Of a stretch of DNA of 50,756 nucleotides, positions 17,949 to 26,546 are shown piece after piece. This stretch comes from JBKPNX01 sp046732855 (GTDB lineage: Bacteria; Pseudomonadota; Alphaproteobacteria; Geminicoccales; Geminicoccaceae). The stretch is taken from positions 1 through 50,756 of the forward strand of contig JBKPNX010000142.1 of NCBI GenBank assembly GCA_046732855.1. The letters run 5' to 3'. Position 1 is the stretch's first letter, and each line of letters starts with the position of its first letter. The translations under genes were made by a program, and so were the position numbers. Under the pieces are notes generated by a model that searched no databases, was not told where the DNA came from, and was given only the letters and a program-made list of their open reading frames with translations.

Positions 17949-19187
17949 TCAGATGGCGCCCTCTTCCTTGAGATCCGCGAGCTGCTCGCGCGTGCAGCCG
18001 AGCCAGGCGCCGTACACCGCCTCGTTGTCCGCGCCGAGCAGCGGCGCCGCCTGAACGCTCACGTGCGACCTCGACATCTTGACCGGCCAGCCCGGCATGG
18101 TGAACGCGCCGCGCACCGGATGATCGATCGTGACGAAGATCTCGCGCGCGCGCATGCTCGGGTCCTCGGACAGCTCCATCGTGTCCATGACCGCGCCTGC
18201 CGGCACGCCGGCGCTGCCGAGCGTCTCCATCACCTCGTACTTGTCCCTGCCCTGGCACCACGCCTGCACGACCTCGTCGACCTCGCCCACGTGGTCGGCG
18301 CGCGCCTGGGGCGTGGCGAAGCGCGGGTCGGAGAGCAGGTCCTCGCGGCCGATCACCTTGAGCAGGCGCTCCCACTGCGCGTTCCCGGCGCGGGTCGAGT
18401 AGATGTAGACGTAATCGTTCGGGCCGTCGCCCTTGCACTTGAAGGTGTCGCTCGGCGCGGTCGTGCCCAGCACCACCTGGTTGCCCCGGCGGGAGCAGGG
18501 CGCGTTCTCGCGCGCCTGGGCGGCGTAGGCGATGCGGCAGTAATTGGTCATCGCGTCCTGCATCGCCACCTGCACGAGCTGGCCCTCGCCGGTCTGCCGG
18601 CATTGGTAAAGAGCGGCGAGGATGCCGATCGCGCAGTGCAGCCCGGTGCCGGTATCGCCGATCGTCGTGCCCGGCTTGATCGGGCGGCCGTCCGGCTCGC
18701 CGGTGATGCTCATCACCCCGCCGGTCGCCTGCGCGATCATGTCGAAGGACAGGAACTTCTCGTAGCGGCTGCCGGGCGCGAAGCCCTTGATCGTGGCGTA
18801 GACGATCCTCGGGTTGAGCGCGCTCACCGCGTCATAGCCGAAGCCGAGGCGCTCCATCACGCCCGGCGCGAAGTTCTCGATGAACACGTCAGCCTGCGGG
18901 ATCATCGCGCGCAGCAGCGCCTTGCCGCGCTCGCTCTTGAGGTTGCAGGTGATGCTGCGCTTGTTAGCGTTGAGCAGCAGGAAATAATGCGAATCGGCGC
19001 CCGGCATGTCGGTCGACGAGTAGCGCCCCTGCTCGCCGCCTTGCGGGTTCTCGACCTTGATCACGTCGGCGCCGAGCCAGGCGAGCGTCTCGGTCGCCGA
19101 CGTCCCGGCCTCGAACTGGGTCAGATCGAGCACCTTGACCCCGGCGAGCGCCGTCTGGCCGCCATCCTTTTCGCCCTGCCCGGACAT
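17949..19187 (-). CDS. CaiB/BaiF class III CoA-transferase (formyl-CoA transferase-like)
   Basis: This 412-residue enzyme moves CoA between carboxylic acids through aspartyl anhydride and thioester intermediates. The family start GVKVLDLTQFEAGTSATETLAWLGADVIKVE is clear. NLKSERGKALL and FAPGVMERLGFGY follow, and the catalytic Asp is residue 178 in TTIGDTGTGLH (Asp169 in formyl-CoA transferase). Together with the downstream TPP lyase it suggests activation of an acid such as oxalate or a 2-hydroxyacid to its CoA ester and then C1 cleavage. That link is inference from neighbourhood and family. The start is ATG 19187. Confidence 0.92.
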   Translation of the reverse strand: MSGQGEKDGGQTALAGVKVLDLTQFEAGTSATETLAWLGADVIKVENPQGGEQGRYSSTDMPGADSHYFLLLNANKRSITCNLKSERGKALLRAMIPQADVFIENFAPGVMERLGFGYDAVSALNPRIVYATIKGFAPGSRYEKFLSFDMIAQATGGVMSITGEPDGRPIKPGTTIGDTGTGLHCAIGILAALYQCRQTGEGQLVQVAMQDAMTNYCRIAYAAQARENAPCSRRGNQVVLGTTAPSDTFKCKGDGPNDYVYIYSTRAGNAQWERLLKVIGREDLLSDPRFATPQARADHVGEVDEVVQAWCQGRDKYEVMETLGSAGVPAGAVMDTMELSEDPSMRAREIFVTIDHPVRGAFTMPGWPVKMSRSHVSVQAAPLLGADNEAVYGAWLGCTREQLADLKEEGAI

Positions 19188-19472
19188 CGCACGCCCTCCC
19201 CGCTGCCCCCGGCATCTCTAGTCCAAACCGCCCGGCCCTGTCACACCGAATCGTGCGGATTCGGCGGGCCGGCATCGGGGCGATCCATCCTGCATGGCGA
19301 TGAGCGAAGCGCGACCCATTCGCGGCTGCGTCATCGGCCTTCGAACGCATGGTCTCGGAGCGCAAACCGAAAGAGCCACAGGTTCGGTGTCGGGTCCGCA
19401 TCGGGGCCAAAGCGACGCTGCCGCCGGATTGCGGACCGGAATCGCGGATCTTGCGCTGCCGCCTTTCCCGCT
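19188..19472. other. Intergenic, nothing seen
   Basis: This gap should contain the CoA-transferase promoter. I found no gene or repeat. Open frames here do not resemble the kinase remnant that follows. Confidence 0.4.
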
Positions 19473-19960
19473 CACCGGAACTCGCTGCGCCTGCTCCGGC
19501 TGGTCAACGCCCTCCCCCGACTTCTCCCGGGTCGAGGCCGGGCGCATCCAGGCGAATGATGAGCCGGTCGACCTGGCAGCGCTCACGGCAGAGCTGGCCC
19601 CGATCTTCCGCTCCGCATGGGAACGGGCAGGCGTGATGCCGGAGGCGCGTTGCCGGCCGCTCGAACGGCCCGTCTATGTCGACCGCGAGATGTGGTAGAA
19701 GATCGCCCTCAATCTCGTAGCCAAGGCATTCAAGTTCACGCTCCAAGGTCGGATCGGGGTGGCGGCCCATGCCAACGGCAGCGACGCGGGGCTGGTCGTC
19801 GAGACAGCGGGGTTGGCATTCCCGAAGCGGCGTTGCCACGCATCTCGAGCGATTCCATCGCGTGCAGGATGAGGAGGGTCGCACCCACGAGGGAACGGGC
19901 ATCGGCCACCGAGCTCGGGTCCGGTCCGCCGGGAGGCGTCCATGGATGGACCAGCTGCGA
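19473..19960 (+). pseudogene. Histidine kinase C-terminal remnant (HisKA/HATPase_c)
   Basis: The fragments match the conserved end of a PAS/GAF-type hybrid histidine kinase. HRNSLRLLRLVNALP (dimerisation helix) is in one frame and SRVEAGRIQANDEPVDLAAL in the next. A nonsense TAG at 19696 then sits where the N-box reads DREMW*KIALNL, with AKAFKFT following. A later frame gives RFHRVQDEEGRTHEGTGIG, the G1/G2 box region. The phosphoacceptor region upstream and the end of the ATPase domain are missing. At least two frameshifts and one stop make this a dead gene. Confidence 0.75.
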
Positions 19961-20138
19961 CCGTGTCGCGGCCATAGCAGAAGGGGTAAAACCGAACGCG
20001 GACATCGGACCCCAGGCTGGTGATCTGCGGCCAGGCTGGCTATTGAGCGCGCCGGCCATTCCATCGCGCGTCGTAGGATCTTACACAGGCTCGACATCGG
20101 CCATTGCGCTCCGCTCGCCGGAGAACGGGAGGTACGGT

Positions 20139-21122
20139 ATGACGACGCCAGCCGACGGCCCTCAGGTCGAACTATGGCCTGCCTTGCCCTATGACGCCTG
20201 GAAGGACACCTGCGCCACGCTGCACCTGTGGACGCAGATCGTCGGCAAGATCCGGCTGGCGCAGACGCCCTGGGTCAATCATTCCTGGCACGTCACCCTC
20301 TACGTGACGCCGCGCGGCCTGACCACCTCGCCGATCCCGTACGAGGGGCGTGCGTTTCAGATCGATTTCGACTTCATCGCTCACGCGCTGCTGATCCAGA
20401 CCAGCGACGGCGCGGCGCGGCGACTGGCGCTCGAACCCCAGTCGGTCGCGGAGTTCTACGCTGCGCTGATGGCGGGGTTGGCCGAGGTGGGCATCAACGT
20501 CCGGATCCACGGTCGCCCAAACGAGGTGGCGGACCCGATTCCGTTCCGCGAAGACCGCACGCACGCCACCTACGATGCGGACTATGCGCAGCGCTTCTGG
20601 CGCGTGCTGCTGCAGGCCGACCGGGTGTTCAAGCAGTTCCGCGCGCGTTTTTGCGGCAAGGTCAGCCCGGTGCACTTTTTCTGGGGCAGCTTCGATCACG
20701 CCGTGACGCGCTTCTCCGGGCGCACGGCGCCGCCGCACCCGGGCGGCATTCCCAACCTGCCGGATGCGGTCACCCGCGAAGCCTATTCGCACGAGGTGAG
20801 CAGCGCCGGCTTCTGGCCCGGCGGCGGCGCGATCGATTATCCGGCGTTCTACTCCTACGCCTATCCGGCGCCCGCGGGCTTCGCGACGACGCCCGTGCTG
20901 CCGCAGGCCGCCTTCTTCCACGACCAGCTCGGGGAGTTCCTGCTGCCCTACGACGCGGTCCGCACCGCACCGGCGCCGGACGAGATGCTGCTGGAGTTCC
21001 TCCAGACCACCTACGAGGCCGCCGCCAACGCCGCGAACTGGGACCGCGCCGCGCTCGAGTACGGTCCCGAGGGTCCCCGCCCGACCGGGGGCTCGCTCCA
21101 TCCCGCACCCTCGCCCCGGTGA
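20139..21122 (+). CDS. DUF5996 family protein
   Basis: This 327-residue soluble protein begins with the family pattern LWPALPYDAWKDTCATLHLWTQIVGKIRLA and NHSWHVTLYVTPRGL. It continues with FWGSFDHAVTRFSGR and ends near FLQTTYEAAANAANWDR. Such proteins are widespread in proteobacteria and actinobacteria and have no assigned reaction. The clustered His and Trp residues could form a binding pocket, but that is speculative. The start at 20139 is well supported by GGGAGG six bases upstream. The frame is open further upstream, but that part overlaps the kinase remnant. Confidence 0.9.
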   Translation: MTTPADGPQVELWPALPYDAWKDTCATLHLWTQIVGKIRLAQTPWVNHSWHVTLYVTPRGLTTSPIPYEGRAFQIDFDFIAHALLIQTSDGAARRLALEPQSVAEFYAALMAGLAEVGINVRIHGRPNEVADPIPFREDRTHATYDADYAQRFWRVLLQADRVFKQFRARFCGKVSPVHFFWGSFDHAVTRFSGRTAPPHPGGIPNLPDAVTREAYSHEVSSAGFWPGGGAIDYPAFYSYAYPAPAGFATTPVLPQAAFFHDQLGEFLLPYDAVRTAPAPDEMLLEFLQTTYEAAANAANWDRAALEYGPEGPRPTGGSLHPAPSPR

Positions 21123-21202
21123 TCCTCCTGGCGCCGAACGGCAGGCGAAACCTCCAATCCCTGCTGCTGGAATCGAGCGGACCGACGCTGTAACGTGATC
21201 CC

Positions 21203-21601
21203 ATGTCCGCGCGCCTGCCCGACGACTTTCCACGCCGGGGCCTGATCGAGGATCTGGCCGGCCGGCTGGCGCGTCACTCCGCCGTCCAGCGGGTGTGGCT
21301 GTTCGGCTCGCGGGCGCGCGGGGACAACTTCGAGCGCTCGGATATCGATTTCGCGGTCGAAGCCCCTGGGATGGAGCGCGGCGAATGGGCGAAGCTTCAT
21401 CTCGATCTCGATGAAGAGGCCGAGACGCTGCTGCTAATTGACTTTGTGCTGATGGATGATCTGCCGGAGAGCTTCCGGCAGCGCGTGCATCGTGAGGGAA
21501 GGCTACTCTATGAACGAGGAGACCCTTCTGGAGTCGTTGGCGAGCCTGGGCAACGCCCTCGACCGCTTCGGAGAGGCGCTCGCGCGGCCCGATCCCGATG
21601 A
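21203..21601 (+). CDS. mntA: MntA-type nucleotidyltransferase antitoxin
   Basis: This minimal nucleotidyltransferase has the active-site pattern GSRARGDNFERSDIDFAV (Gly35-Ser36, metal-binding Asp47 and Asp49). MntA enzymes transfer AMP from ATP to a tyrosine of the partner HEPN toxin HepT and silence it. The conserved part ends at about EGRLLYERG. The frame then runs on for roughly 27 more residues (ending RRGARAARSR) inside the hepT gene, an overlap of 92 bases. Many MntA proteins stop about where the hepT start lies, so this tail may be a recent extension. The start is ATG 21203. Confidence 0.88.
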   Translation: MSARLPDDFPRRGLIEDLAGRLARHSAVQRVWLFGSRARGDNFERSDIDFAVEAPGMERGEWAKLHLDLDEEAETLLLIDFVLMDDLPESFRQRVHREGRLLYERGDPSGVVGEPGQRPRPLRRGARAARSR

Positions 21602-21908
21602 GATCGTGATGGACGCAACGATCCAGCGCTTCGAGTTCACCTTCGAGCTGTTCTGGAAGACCCTGCGGCGTTTCCTCCAGCAGGAGGGTGTGGACACCGC
21701 GAGTCCCAAGAACACCCTCCGGCACGCCTACCGTCGGGGCCTTCTGGACCGGGAGCAAGTGTGGCTTGACATGCTCGAGGACCGCAACCGCAGCTCCCAT
21801 GTCTACGATGCTGAGATGGCGCGTGACATCTTCGCGCGATTGCCATCGTACTATCGCGAGCTGCGAGACACGTTTGAGCAGCTGCGGCGTCGGGTGGCCG
21901 AAGACTGA
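21510..21908 (+). CDS. hepT: HepT-type HEPN ribonuclease toxin (HI0074 family)
   Basis: This 132-residue alpha-helical HEPN protein carries the active-site motif R92-x4-H97-x-Y99 (DRNRSSHVYD). In studied HepT toxins the Arg and His form the RNase site and the Tyr is the residue AMPylated by MntA. The family segment IQRFEFTFELFWKTLRRFL is also clear. The start ATG 21510 has AGGGAAGG 7 bases upstream, inside mntA. The order antitoxin then toxin, with a long overlap, suits strict co-expression. It converges on the pnt operon. Confidence 0.9.
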   Translation: MNEETLLESLASLGNALDRFGEALARPDPDEIVMDATIQRFEFTFELFWKTLRRFLQQEGVDTASPKNTLRHAYRRGLLDREQVWLDMLEDRNRSSHVYDAEMARDIFARLPSYYRELRDTFEQLRRRVAED

Positions 21909-21911
21909 CGC

Positions 21912-23306
21912 TCACTCCATCGCGCGGACGATCTCCTCGGTCATTTTCTTGGCGTCGCCGAACAGCATCATGGTGTTGCCCTTGTAAAACAGCGTGTTGT
22001 CGATGCCGGCGTAGCCCGGCGCCATCGACCGCTTGACGAAGAACACCGCCTTCGCCTTGTCGACGTCGAGCACCGGCATGCCGTAGATCGGCGACGACGG
22101 GTCCTCCTTGGCCGCCGGATTGGTGATGTCGTTGGCCCCGATTACGTAGGCGACGTCCGCGCTCTGGAAGTCGTTGTTGATCTCGTCCATCTCGAACACG
22201 GTGTCGTAGGGCACGTTCGCCTCGGCGAGCAGCACGTTCATGTGGCCGGGCATGCGGCCGGCGACCGGGTGGATCGCGAACTTGACGTCGACGCCCTCGT
22301 GGCCGAGCGCGTTCATCAGCTCGCGCACGGCGTGCTGGGCCTGCGCGACCGCCATGCCGTAGCCGGGCACGATGATCACCGAGCGCGCGTTCTTCATGAT
22401 GAACGCGGCGTCCTCGGCGCTGCCCGGCTTGACCACCTTGTCGCCGGCCTCCGCCAGCGCCGTCCCCGTCTCGCCGAAGCCGCCGAGAATCACGCTGATG
22501 AACGAGCGGTTCATCGCCCGACACATGATGTAGGACAGGATCGCACCCGAGGAGCCGACCAGGGCGCCGGTGATGATCAACGCCGGGTTCTGCAGCGTGA
22601 AGCCGATGCCCGCCGCCGCCCAGCCCGAGTAGGAATTGAGCATCGAGATCACGACCGGCATGTCGGCGCCGCCGATCGGAATGATCAAAAGGAAACCGAT
22701 CGCGAACGCGAGCAGCGTCATCAGCCAGAAGACGAGCGCGCTGCCGGTGGCGATGAACACGATCAGCAGGAGCAGGATCGCGGCGCCGAGCCCGGCGTTG
22801 ATCAGATGACGCTGCGGCAACAGGATCGGCGCCGAGCGCATCAGCGCCTGCAGCTTGGCGAACGCGATCACCGAGCCGGAGAAGGTGATCGCGCCGATGA
22901 TCGCGCCGAGCCCCATCTCGAGCAGGCTCAGGCCCTTGATCGCGCCCGTGGGCGTGGTGATGTGGAACTCGGCCGGGTTGTACAGCGCCGCGGCGGCGAC
23001 CAGCACCGCGGCCAAGCCGACCAGACTGTGAAACCCGGCGATCAGCTGGGGCATCGCGGTCATCGGGATGCGCAGTGCGATGACCACGCCGATCGCGCCC
23101 CCGATCGCGACGCCGAGCAAAATCAGCAGGTAGTTGCCGAGGCTCGCATGCGGCAGGGTGAACAGCGTGAACAGGATGGCGATCGCCATGCCGGCGATGC
23201 CGATCCGATTGCCCTGGCGTGCCGTGGCGGGCGAGCTCAGGCCGCGCAGCGCCAGGATGAAGCAGACCGCGGCCGCGAGTGAGCCGAGCGCGACGAGGTT
23301 GCTCAT
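21912..23306 (-). CDS. pntB: NAD(P) transhydrogenase subunit beta
   Basis: This 464-residue inner-membrane subunit has about nine helices in the N-terminal 270 residues (domain II). The cytoplasmic NADP(H)-binding domain III follows, with VPGYGMAVAQAQH, HPVAGRMPGHMNVLLAEANVPYD and NTMMLFGDAKKM. With PntA it couples proton re-entry to hydride transfer from NADH to NADP+. The start at 23306 is backed by AGGAGA 8 bases upstream, which overlaps the stop codon region of pntAb. Confidence 0.96.
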   Translation of the reverse strand: MSNLVALGSLAAAVCFILALRGLSSPATARQGNRIGIAGMAIAILFTLFTLPHASLGNYLLILLGVAIGGAIGVVIALRIPMTAMPQLIAGFHSLVGLAAVLVAAAALYNPAEFHITTPTGAIKGLSLLEMGLGAIIGAITFSGSVIAFAKLQALMRSAPILLPQRHLINAGLGAAILLLLIVFIATGSALVFWLMTLLAFAIGFLLIIPIGGADMPVVISMLNSYSGWAAAGIGFTLQNPALIITGALVGSSGAILSYIMCRAMNRSFISVILGGFGETGTALAEAGDKVVKPGSAEDAAFIMKNARSVIIVPGYGMAVAQAQHAVRELMNALGHEGVDVKFAIHPVAGRMPGHMNVLLAEANVPYDTVFEMDEINNDFQSADVAYVIGANDITNPAAKEDPSSPIYGMPVLDVDKAKAVFFVKRSMAPGYAGIDNTLFYKGNTMMLFGDAKKMTEEIVRAME

Positions 23307-23317
23307 GCTCGGGTCTC

Positions 23318-23608
23318 CTAGTCGCGCTTGCGATACATGCCGAGCATGCGCTGGGTCACGGTGAACCCGCCGAAGATGTTGACCGAAGCCAAGATCACCG
23401 CGAGGAAGCCGAACCACGACGCGGCTTTCAGGCCCGCGGCGCCGGTCGCGATCAGCGCGCCGACGATGATCACGCTCGAGATAGCGTTGGTCACCGACAT
23501 CAGCGGCGTGTGCAGCGCCGGTGTGACGCTCCAGACCACGTAGTAGCCGACGAAGATCGCGAGCACGAAAATGATCAGCTCGTAAACGGTCGGGTCGATC
23601 GCTGGCAT
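23318..23608 (-). CDS. pntAb: NAD(P) transhydrogenase subunit alpha part 2 (membrane part)
   Basis: This 96-residue protein has three to four hydrophobic helices and the motifs TPALHTPLMSVTNAISS and SVNIFGGFTVTQRML. It is the C-terminal membrane part of PntA, encoded separately as in Rhodospirillum rubrum and many other Alphaproteobacteria. It lies 21 bases after pntAa and 11 bases before pntB. Confidence 0.96.
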   Translation of the reverse strand: MPAIDPTVYELIIFVLAIFVGYYVVWSVTPALHTPLMSVTNAISSVIIVGALIATGAAGLKAASWFGFLAVILASVNIFGGFTVTQRMLGMYRKRD

Positions 23609-23629
23609 GCCTCAGTCCCCGAGGTGGCG

Positions 23630-24781
23630 TCAGGCGGCTTGATTGCGCTGCAAGGCCGGGTGCACGACCCTGCCGTCGTTGGTGATCAGCGCGCCTCTGA
23701 TCAGATCGTCGCTGTCATTGATCACCAGCTGCTTGGTCTCCGGGTCAATCAGCAGATCGACGAAATTGAGCAGGTTGCGCGCGTAGAGCGCGCTGGTCGC
23801 CGGCGCGAGACGCGCCGGCAGGTTGGCGTGGCCGACGATCTTGACGCCGCCCTGCTCGACCACCTTGCCGACCTGGCTGCCTTCCACGTTGCCGCCGCTT
23901 TCGACCGCGAGATCCACCACGACCGACCCCGGCCGCATGTCCTCGACCATGGCGCGGGTGACCAGGCGCGGCGCCGGCCGGCCGGGGATCTGCGCCGTGG
24001 TGATCACCAGATCCTGGGTCTTGAGATGCTGCGCGACCATTTCGGCCTGCTGCTTCCTGTCCTCCTCGGACAGCTCCTTGGCGTAGCCGCCCGCGGTCGC
24101 CGCCTCCTGCTTGACCACGCCGACGAACTTCGCCCCCAGGCTCTCGATCTCCTCTTTCGCCGCGGGCCGGATATCGGTCGCCGAGACCACCGCGCCGAGG
24201 CGACGCGCGGTCGCGATCGCCTGCAGGCCGGCGACCCCGGCGCCGATCACGAACACCTTGGCCGGGGGCACGGTGCCGGCCGCGGTCATCAGCATCGGCA
24301 TCACCCGATCGAACTCGGCGAGGCCGTCGATCACGGCGCGATAGCCGGCGAGATTGGCCTGGCTGGACAGGACGTCCATCGCCTGGGCGCGGGTGGTGCG
24401 CGGCAGCAGTTCCAGCGCGAAGGCGATCACGCCCGCCTTGGCGTAGGCCGCGACCTGCTCGGGATGCTGATAGGGGTCGAGCATGCCGACCAGAACCTGC
24501 CCGGAGCGCAGCAGGGCCATCTCGTCGATCTGGCCCTCGCCGGCGGCGAGCGGCCGGCGCACCTTGAGCAGGACGTCCGCGTCGCGATGCAACGCGGCGG
24601 CATCGTCCACCAGCCGCGCGCCCGCGTCAGCGTAACTCTGATCGGAGAAACGCGCGCGTTCGCCGGCGCCCGCTTCGATAAGCACGTCGACGCCGCGAGC
24701 GACCAGGCGCTTGACGGTGTCCGGCGAGGCTGCGACGCGCGACTCGTCGGGGCGGCGCTCCTTGGGGACTCCGATCTTCAT
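23630..24781 (-). CDS. pntAa: NAD(P) transhydrogenase subunit alpha part 1 (NAD-binding)
   Basis: This 383-residue soluble domain I protein is related to alanine dehydrogenase. The N-terminus MKIGVPKERRPDESRVA and the NAD-binding segment VFVIGAGVAGLQAIATARRLGA are characteristic, as is the RQD-loop-like region around YRAVIDG. It hands hydride from NADH to domain III of PntB. It is the first gene of the pntAa-pntAb-pntB operon. The Shine-Dalgarno (AGGGA) is weak and about 11 bases away. Confidence 0.96.
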   Translation of the reverse strand: MKIGVPKERRPDESRVAASPDTVKRLVARGVDVLIEAGAGERARFSDQSYADAGARLVDDAAALHRDADVLLKVRRPLAAGEGQIDEMALLRSGQVLVGMLDPYQHPEQVAAYAKAGVIAFALELLPRTTRAQAMDVLSSQANLAGYRAVIDGLAEFDRVMPMLMTAAGTVPPAKVFVIGAGVAGLQAIATARRLGAVVSATDIRPAAKEEIESLGAKFVGVVKQEAATAGGYAKELSEEDRKQQAEMVAQHLKTQDLVITTAQIPGRPAPRLVTRAMVEDMRPGSVVVDLAVESGGNVEGSQVGKVVEQGGVKIVGHANLPARLAPATSALYARNLLNFVDLLIDPETKQLVINDSDDLIRGALITNDGRVVHPALQRNQAA

Positions 24782-24971
24782 CTTGCTTTCGTCCCTCGCG
24801 GCATGGCTCGGGCGGCGCGGTCCGCCGCTGGGGGGCCGACCCTAACCGCTGATCGCACTTTCCGCTAGAGGCGTCCCCATCCGCGGTCGCGCGCCTGCAA
24901 CGCACCCGCTTAGCACAAAGTTAAGCCCCGACAGCCATACCGGACGGCAGGTCCTGTCCGCGAGGCGCGCC

Positions 24972-26090
24972 ATGGCCACCAATGTCTTGCAGCACGCCAA
25001 GATCGATCCCGAGTTCAGCCTCGGCTACAGCCTGCACACCGCCATGACCCGGTACGGCAAGAACCCGTGGAGTCAGGTGCGCGAGATCTGGCGCCTGCGC
25101 TACGGCCCCGGCAAGCTGCGGCCGGACGAGTATTATTACTACGGCCTGTACGACGACCGGCGCTTCTCCTTTGCCGACAAGACGCGCTTCGTCGGCCGCT
25201 CGGTCCAGGACCGGATCATCCGCCAGTGCAACCTCGCCGAATGGTGGTTCATCGCGCACGACAAGCTGGTCTGCTACGGGCTGCTGGCCGGGCTCGGCCT
25301 GCCGGTGCCGCAGACCCGCGCGCTGTACCAGTGCGCGAGCCGCTTCGCCGCGGTGCCCGTCTTCGCCGAGCCCGCGGCGCTTGCCGCGCATCTGCGCACC
25401 GGCATGCCCTATCCGTTCTTCGGCAAGCCGGTCGCCGGCATCCGCAGCATCGGGGTGGCCGCGGTCGAGCGTTATGATGCCGGCAGCGACGCGCTCGTGT
25501 TCCTGGGCGGCAGGACCCTCGCGCTCGACGGTTTCGTGAAGGAGCTCGAGACCTATCGCAAGCAGGGCTACCTGTTCCAGGAGATGCTCCGTCCGCATCC
25601 AGAGATCGCCGCGCTGTGCGGAGCACGCGTCTCGACCGTGCGGTTGATCCTGCTGCTCGAGGACGGCGAGCCGGCAGTGTTCCACGCCTTGTGGAAGATT
25701 CCGGTCGGCGCCAACCCGGCGGACAATTTCTGGCGCCCCGGCAACCTGCTCGCGGCCCTCGACGCCGCCGACGGTCGGGTCACCCGGGTGATCCAAGGCA
25801 CCGGCGCCGATCAGCTCGAGCTGGACCGCCATCCGGATACCGAGCAGCCGCTGATCGGCGCGATCTTGCCCGACTGGACGGTACTTACCGGACTGTGCCT
25901 GAAAGCGGCCAGGGCGTTGCCCGGTCTGCGCATGCAGGCCTGGGACATCGCGCTGACCGACCGCGGCCCCGTGCTGGTCGAGGTCAACATCGGCGGCGAC
26001 TTCAACCTGCCCCAGCTGGTCCATGCCACCGGCCTGATGGACGAGCGCTTCCGAACCTTCCTCGAGCGGTGCGCGAACGGCCCCGCCTGA
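24972..26090 (+). CDS. ATP-grasp protein of the sugar-transfer-associated type
   Basis: This 372-residue protein fits the ATP-grasp_ST family (PF14397). The N-terminal half has LRPDEYYYYGLYD and AHDKLVCYGLLAGLGLPVP, with FFGKPVAGIRSIGV as a nucleotide-contact strand. The C-terminal half has ARVSTVRLILL and the metal/ATP site AWDIALTDRGPVLVEVNIGGDFNLPQ. Family members are thought to ligate or modify cell-surface or glycan components, but few have been tested. There are no glycan genes adjacent, so I give no substrate. GAGG lies 7 bases before the ATG. It is divergent from pntAa. Confidence 0.85.
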   Translation: MATNVLQHAKIDPEFSLGYSLHTAMTRYGKNPWSQVREIWRLRYGPGKLRPDEYYYYGLYDDRRFSFADKTRFVGRSVQDRIIRQCNLAEWWFIAHDKLVCYGLLAGLGLPVPQTRALYQCASRFAAVPVFAEPAALAAHLRTGMPYPFFGKPVAGIRSIGVAAVERYDAGSDALVFLGGRTLALDGFVKELETYRKQGYLFQEMLRPHPEIAALCGARVSTVRLILLLEDGEPAVFHALWKIPVGANPADNFWRPGNLLAALDAADGRVTRVIQGTGADQLELDRHPDTEQPLIGAILPDWTVLTGLCLKAARALPGLRMQAWDIALTDRGPVLVEVNIGGDFNLPQLVHATGLMDERFRTFLERCANGPA

Positions 26091-26546
26091 CGGACGAGCC
26101 GAAGCGCGCCGAGGCAATCGACCGCCGCAGCCAGGCCGAGGCTGGCGCGAGACATCGCAAAGAGCAGCCAGGGCCCGGACCGCGCGCAGCCTGCAACAAG
26201 GCTCCGGCGGCCTCGACAGATCCATGCCTGCACCGGACATCACCGGCGTCTCTACGCAGGAGTGGACCCGGATCAGCGGCAGTGCGCAGTCTGATCAGCG
26301 GTTCTCATAGCACCAGCCAAATCCCGTCGTGTGGCTCTGGTCAGCTTCGCAGCCATCGCTCGACGACCGAGCTCGCCCGCGACGTTTCGTCCCGGCATGG
26401 CCATCGCGGCTCCTTTGCTCGGCCACGCGACGGCCGCTGAAAACGCCCGTCTGCACGACCGTCCGGCCTCGCGACAGCATCGGCTTGTAGCGCGAAGCGA
26501 ATTGTTTCAGACTTGACAACAAATCCAGTGGACACGGCGGGGGCCC
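26091..26546. other. Intergenic before the SPFH cluster
   Basis: No gene is visible here. A TTGACA at 26513-26518 resembles a -35 box, but no matching -10 hexamer follows at normal spacing before the gene at 26547. No tRNA-like sequence was found. Confidence 0.4.

Noticed and set aside
20172..21800. A 542-codon minus-strand open frame over the DUF5996, mntA and hepT genes
   Set aside because: Covers three genes with strong family signatures and ribosome binding sites on the plus strand; no protein features of its own.
26513..26541. Promoter with TTGACA before the first SPFH gene
   Set aside because: The -35 match is perfect but no -10-like hexamer lies at 16-18 bases; it would also overlap the gene start.
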